In this document: piece after piece, positions 4,352 to 5,095 of the stretch
Layout: each line of letters begins with the position of its first letter
Numbering within the stretch: position 1 is the stretch's first letter
DNA from: Dehalococcoidia bacterium
Lineage (GTDB): Bacteria; Chloroflexota; Dehalococcoidia; Lucifugimonadales; Lucifugimonadaceae
Length of the DNA: 5,095 nt
Assembly (NCBI GenBank): GCA_028278465.1
Contig: JANQEF010000307.1
Span: 1 to 5,095 of the forward strand
Direction: 5' to 3'
Made by a program: the position numbers and the translations under genes
The notes under the pieces: model-generated
Databases searched by the model: none
The model's input: only the letters and a program-made list of their open reading frames with translations
What the model was told of the DNA's origin: nothing

Positions 4352-5095
4352 GTGCTCAGTGAAAAGGCGACGAAACTGGACCATGTCCGGGCGAGCGTGC
4401 GAGACCGGGTGCTCTGGCTCGCCACGGCCATCGTCAACCACGCCAACAACGTGCGGCCGAACACCGACGGCACAAAGGTCGGCGGCCACCAGTCCTCATC
4501 CGCATCCTCGACCGCCCTGCTGACCGCTCTCTTCTTCGAGACTCTCGAAAGCAGCGACCGCGTCGCCATCAAGCCGCACGCCTCGCCTGTCTTCCACGCC
4601 ATCAACTACCTGCTGGGCAACCTGGACGAGCGCTACCTGGAGCAGTTCCGCCAGTACGGCGGTCTGCAGGCCTATCCGAGCCGCACGAAAGACCCCGAGA
4701 TAGTCGACTTCTCGACCGGCTCCGTAGGACTTGCCGGACCGGCTGCCGCTTTCGGCGCGCTGACCCGCGACTATCTCGAACTACACGGCTTCGAACCAAC
4801 TTCGGGCCGCTTCTACGCGCATCTCGGCGATGCGGAGCTGGATGAGGGCTCGATGTGGGAGGCGGTGATCGAGCCCGCGCTATCAGGTCTTGGCCGCTGC
4901 ACATGGATCGTCGACGTCAACCGCCAGAGCCTCGACCGCGTTGTTCCCGGCATCCGCATCAGGCAGTACATGGACATGCTGGAGGCGAACGGCTGGACCG
5001 TGTTCACCGCCAAGTACGGCGACAGCCTGACGGAGTTGATGGAGCGGCCCGGCGGCGAGGCGCTGCGGCGGCGCATCGACGACATGCCGAATGAG
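4352..5095 (+). CDS. AceE-type (homodimeric) pyruvate/2-oxoacid dehydrogenase E1, transketolase family, N-terminal part
   Basis: The frame is open from GTG 4352 to the window end, giving 248 residues with no stop. The order of motifs matches the thiamine-diphosphate domain of homodimeric E1: GGHQSS (44-49), KPHASPVFHA (74-83), YGGLQAYPSRTKDP (102-115), DFSTGSVGL (119-127), GDAELDEG (159-166) and DVNRQSLD (188-195). GDAELDEG with N190 is the GD...N motif that binds Mg and thiamine diphosphate; H46 and H76 fall where active-site histidines lie in this fold. E. coli AceE has the same succession (GGHMAS, GHISP, GDGEMDEP, NCNLQRLDGP), by memory-based comparison. Full-length proteins are usually about 750-900 residues, so roughly 500 or more are missing beyond the edge. 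Likely role: decarboxylating pyruvate to feed acetyl groups to an E2 partner, in the cytoplasm. A related transketolase-like substrate is possible. No E2 or E3 gene is visible. Confidence 0.85.
   Translation, partial: MLSEKATKLDHVRASVRDRVLWLATAIVNHANNVRPNTDGTKVGGHQSSSASSTALLTALFFETLESSDRVAIKPHASPVFHAINYLLGNLDERYLEQFRQYGGLQAYPSRTKDPEIVDFSTGSVGLAGPAAAFGALTRDYLELHGFEPTSGRFYAHLGDAELDEGSMWEAVIEPALSGLGRCTWIVDVNRQSLDRVVPGIRIRQYMDMLEANGWTVFTAKYGDSLTELMERPGGEALRRRIDDMPNE

Noticed and set aside
4015..4362. 115-codon + frame from the helicase tail into the next intergenic region
   Set aside because: Low-complexity shadow of the basic tail that then reads through non-coding bases and overlaps the E1 start; no domain or ribosome site.
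1..5095. tRNA, rRNA, integrase, transposase, toxin-antitoxin or defence gene
   Set aside because: No sequence with the needed motifs was seen on either strand, so a new defence or mobile system is not supported in this window.

Overview
This window is GC-rich bacterial DNA. It holds four protein genes on the + strand, two of them cut by the window edges, one 48-codon membrane-protein gene, and about 600 bases of short palindromic intergenic repeats. The three genes whose starts are visible and have a clear family use GTG or TTG starts. Intergenic elements built on CTCCCTCCCAAGCTGGGAGG and on ATTCC...TTCGCTC...GGAATGACA are of a kind I associate with environmental Chloroflexota (Dehalococcoidia/SAR202-like), but they also occur in other phyla. 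The taxonomic guess is therefore an inference with low to moderate confidence.

Layout. Positions 3-779 are the 3' end of an exported PKD-repeat protein with a C-terminal membrane anchor. It is followed by two hairpins (793-821 and 827-867), the second looking like an intrinsic terminator. Positions 974-1714 are a flavodoxin-fold NAD(P)H/FMN reductase-type protein, probably starting at a TTG behind a GGGAG ribosome site. Positions 1715-2415 contain no credible gene. This stretch is a mosaic of REP-like hairpins, including a REPIN-like inverted pair and a related copy whose 10-bp linker unit has expanded from one copy to three. Positions 2416-2562 encode a small single-pass membrane protein. 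Positions 2563-2786 form a non-coding, hairpin-rich leader before a complete RhlE-like DEAD-box RNA helicase (2787-4175) with a long basic tail. From 4352 to the end of the window runs the first 248 residues of an AceE-type (homodimeric) 2-oxoacid dehydrogenase E1, a thiamine-diphosphate enzyme.

The genes do not look like one pathway. Gaps of roughly 175 to 700 bases, terminator-like hairpins and separate promoter-like boxes suggest independent transcription units: envelope/surface protein, flavin redox protein, RNA remodelling, and central carbon metabolism. I see no new defence system, CRISPR array, tRNA, rRNA, integrase or transposase here. The parts most worth a second look are the repeat nest, the unannotated 48-aa membrane protein and the structured helicase leader.
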